From Alcanivoracaceae bacterium (GTDB lineage: Bacteria > Pseudomonadota > Gammaproteobacteria > Pseudomonadales > Alcanivoracaceae), in the NCBI GenBank assembly GCA_029210325.1, contig JARGPU010000002.1, positions 62,001 through 126,000 on the forward strand: a DNA stretch of 64,000 bases. The letters run 5' to 3'. The translations under genes and the position numbers were made by a program. Position 1 is the first letter of the stretch, and every line of letters starts with the position of its first letter. The notes under the pieces were generated by a model. It did not search any database and was not told where the DNA came from. It saw nothing but the letters and a program-made list of their open reading frames with translations. Of this stretch, positions 62,626 to 64,000 are shown one piece after another.

Positions 62626-63786
62626 GTGAACCAGCCTGAGTGGTGGCTCCTGTTTTTTGTTGCCATTGTTATTGGCTACATCATGGGTCGTCGCGATGGA
62701 CGTCGTCGCCGTCGGCGCAGTGAAGAAAACCTCTCTCGAGATTATATTCGCGGTCTCAACTATTTTCTCAATGAACAGCCCGACAAGGCGATCGAGATTT
62801 TCGTCAAAAGTCTGGCGGTCAGTGAACACACCCTTGAAACCCACCTGGCTCTGGCTCGGGTATTCCGTCGCCGCGGCGAGCTGGACCGTGCCACCTTGAT
62901 TCACAGTAATCTGCTTGATCACCCAACCCTGCCGAAGGCAGCCCGTGATGATGTGCAGGTTGAATTGGCGCAGGACTTTCTCTCTGCCGGCGTACTTGAT
63001 CGTGCGGAAGAAATTCTTCAGCAGCTTTTGGAGCGCGGCAGTCGTCATGATGCTCCGGTGATGCGCTTGCTGTTGTCGGTATTTGAGCAGGAGCGCGACT
63101 GGCACAGCGCGATCAATATTGCCGAACGCTTGCTCAATACAGATAAAAGCGCCGCGCCGCTGTTGGCTCAGTATCACTGTGAACTGGCAGAGCGCCTGAT
63201 CGACCAAAAGGAAAGCAATGCGGCCCGCCGCAGTCTGCGCCGCGCCCTGCAGCTGGATAGCCAGTGCGTCCGCGCCAGCCTTTTGCAGGGCAAACTGGAA
63301 CTGGCGGAAAGTCGCTGGGAGGCAGCAGTGCGAGCTCTGCGCCGGGTTCGCCGTCAGGATGCGGCCTGCTTTGATGAGGTGCTGGATGATTTGGAGCGCT
63401 GCTACACAGAGCTGGATCGTCTTGAGCAGTTTACCCAGTATCTTGGTCGGCTGTGCGTTGAAGCGCCAAGTAACGCCATAGTCCTGAAGTTGGCGGAGCG
63501 ACTGCGCAGCCAGTTTGGTGACCAGGCTGCGGCATTGTTTATTTCTGATCACGTTAAAGCTAACCCGACCCTGCAAGGCCTGAAAAAGATTATCGAGATC
63601 CAGGCCCGTTCTGCTGGTAGTCAGGATCCGCTGACGGTGCTCAAGCAACTGGCCGACCAGTTACTACACCAGAAAACTCTTTATCAGTGCCGTGACTGTG
63701 GATATGAAACCCAGCGGCGCCTGTGGCAATGTCCGTCCTGCAAACACTGGGGCACGGCGAAGCCCCATCCTCATCGGGATATCTGA
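62626..63786 (+). CDS. lapB: LapB (YciM) LPS assembly regulator
   Basis: 386 residues with a GTG start after GGAGG. A single N-terminal membrane helix (WWLLFFVAIVIGYIMG, about 6-21) is followed by a basic stretch, about nine TPR repeats and a C-terminal rubredoxin-like zinc ribbon (CRDCGYE ... CPSCKHW). LapB controls LpxC degradation with FtsH and links phospholipid to LPS synthesis; LapA is usually upstream but is absent here, with lapB following ihfB directly. pyrF starts just after its stop. Confidence 0.93.
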   Translation: MNQPEWWLLFFVAIVIGYIMGRRDGRRRRRRSEENLSRDYIRGLNYFLNEQPDKAIEIFVKSLAVSEHTLETHLALARVFRRRGELDRATLIHSNLLDHPTLPKAARDDVQVELAQDFLSAGVLDRAEEILQQLLERGSRHDAPVMRLLLSVFEQERDWHSAINIAERLLNTDKSAAPLLAQYHCELAERLIDQKESNAARRSLRRALQLDSQCVRASLLQGKLELAESRWEAAVRALRRVRRQDAACFDEVLDDLERCYTELDRLEQFTQYLGRLCVEAPSNAIVLKLAERLRSQFGDQAAALFISDHVKANPTLQGLKKIIEIQARSAGSQDPLTVLKQLADQLLHQKTLYQCRDCGYETQRRLWQCPSCKHWGTAKPHPHRDI

Positions 63787-64000
63787 ATGAATCGTTCACC
63801 AATCATTGTGGCACTGGATTATCCGTGCCTTGCTGATGCTGTTGCTCTGGCACAGCAACTTGATCCTGCCTGCGTACGGTTGAAGGTTGGCAAGGAGCTT
63901 TTCACCCGCGAGGGGCCGGCGGTGGTAGAGGCGTTACAACAGCTCGGCTTCGAGCTGTTTCTTGACCTGAAATTTCACGACATTCCCAATACCGTCGCGG
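63787..64000 (+). CDS. pyrF: Orotidine 5'-phosphate decarboxylase, 5' part (runs off right edge)
   Basis: The first 71 codons of PyrF, ended by the window. [18 protein letters not shown] and [14 protein letters not shown], then the catalytic-site [14 protein letters not shown] (Asp-x-Lys-x2-Asp) identify the enzyme that makes UMP from OMP. It starts one base after the lapB TGA (TGAATGA), the conserved lapB-pyrF arrangement. Confidence 0.97.
   Translation, partial: MNRSPIIVALDYPCLADAVALAQQLDPACVRLKVGKELFTREGPAVVEALQQLGFELFLDLKFHDIPNTVA

Overview
The window comes from a gammaproteobacterial chromosome. Gene order (alaS-lysC-csrA-tRNA-Ser-tRNA-Arg; yciK-mupP-ubiG-deaminase-gyrA; serC-pheA-hisC-tyrA/aroA-cmk-rpsA-ihfB-lapB-pyrF) matches the Pseudomonas/Alcanivorax side of the class. 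The acyl-CoA dehydrogenases, TRAP-type uptake genes and the dabAB inorganic-carbon genes suggest a marine heterotroph; I infer an Alcanivorax-like organism, but genus is not proven from the sequence alone.

Layout. 1-2631 is an eroded accessory junction: the 5' part of a copper-resistance multicopper oxidase (minus strand, runs off the left edge), the C-terminal tail of an IS3-type transposase, the C-terminal remnant of a protein resembling SIR2-associated defence proteins, and about 700 bp without a recognisable gene. 2632-17077 holds lipid and carbon genes with local regulators: AraC regulator/fatty acid desaturase, an acyl-CoA dehydrogenase pair, a diguanylate cyclase, a secreted beta-propeller-like protein beside an AraC regulator, dabA-dabB beside a LysR regulator, and nnrU. 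17164-25000 is core: pncC, recA (with a CTGT-N8-ACAG LexA box), recX, alaS, lysC, csrA, tRNA-Ser(GCT), bfd/bfr behind a Fur-like site, and tRNA-Arg(ACG). 25100-32081 has a small membrane protein, a type I GAPDH, a PAS-GGDEF-EAL protein, the 4.5S SRP RNA, dnaX with a full set of programmed frameshift signals, ybaB and recR. 32082-32560 is a repeat-rich intergenic region.

33771-47502 is the most distinctive part. It has four paralogous periplasmic solute-binding proteins of the AdeT1/2-like family, a fused TRAP permease, a TatT-like (TPR) lipoprotein, an unlisted 49-residue single-span membrane protein and a PilZ protein, interleaved with gpmA, rnd, ycgL, ycgN, a HIT protein and a UbiB/ABC1-family kinase. 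The TatT-SBP-permease-small protein-PilZ block reads as one minus-strand unit. This looks like a TPR-associated TRAP transporter with a possible cyclic-di-GMP input, and is the best candidate here for an under-described system.

47675-64000 returns to core genes: yciK-mupP-ubiG-deaminase on the minus strand, gyrA, then the serine/aromatic/nucleotide/ribosomal series ending in truncated pyrF. Copies of a 109-bp palindromic intergenic repeat lie at 32155, 47634 (partial) and 51251 (inverted).
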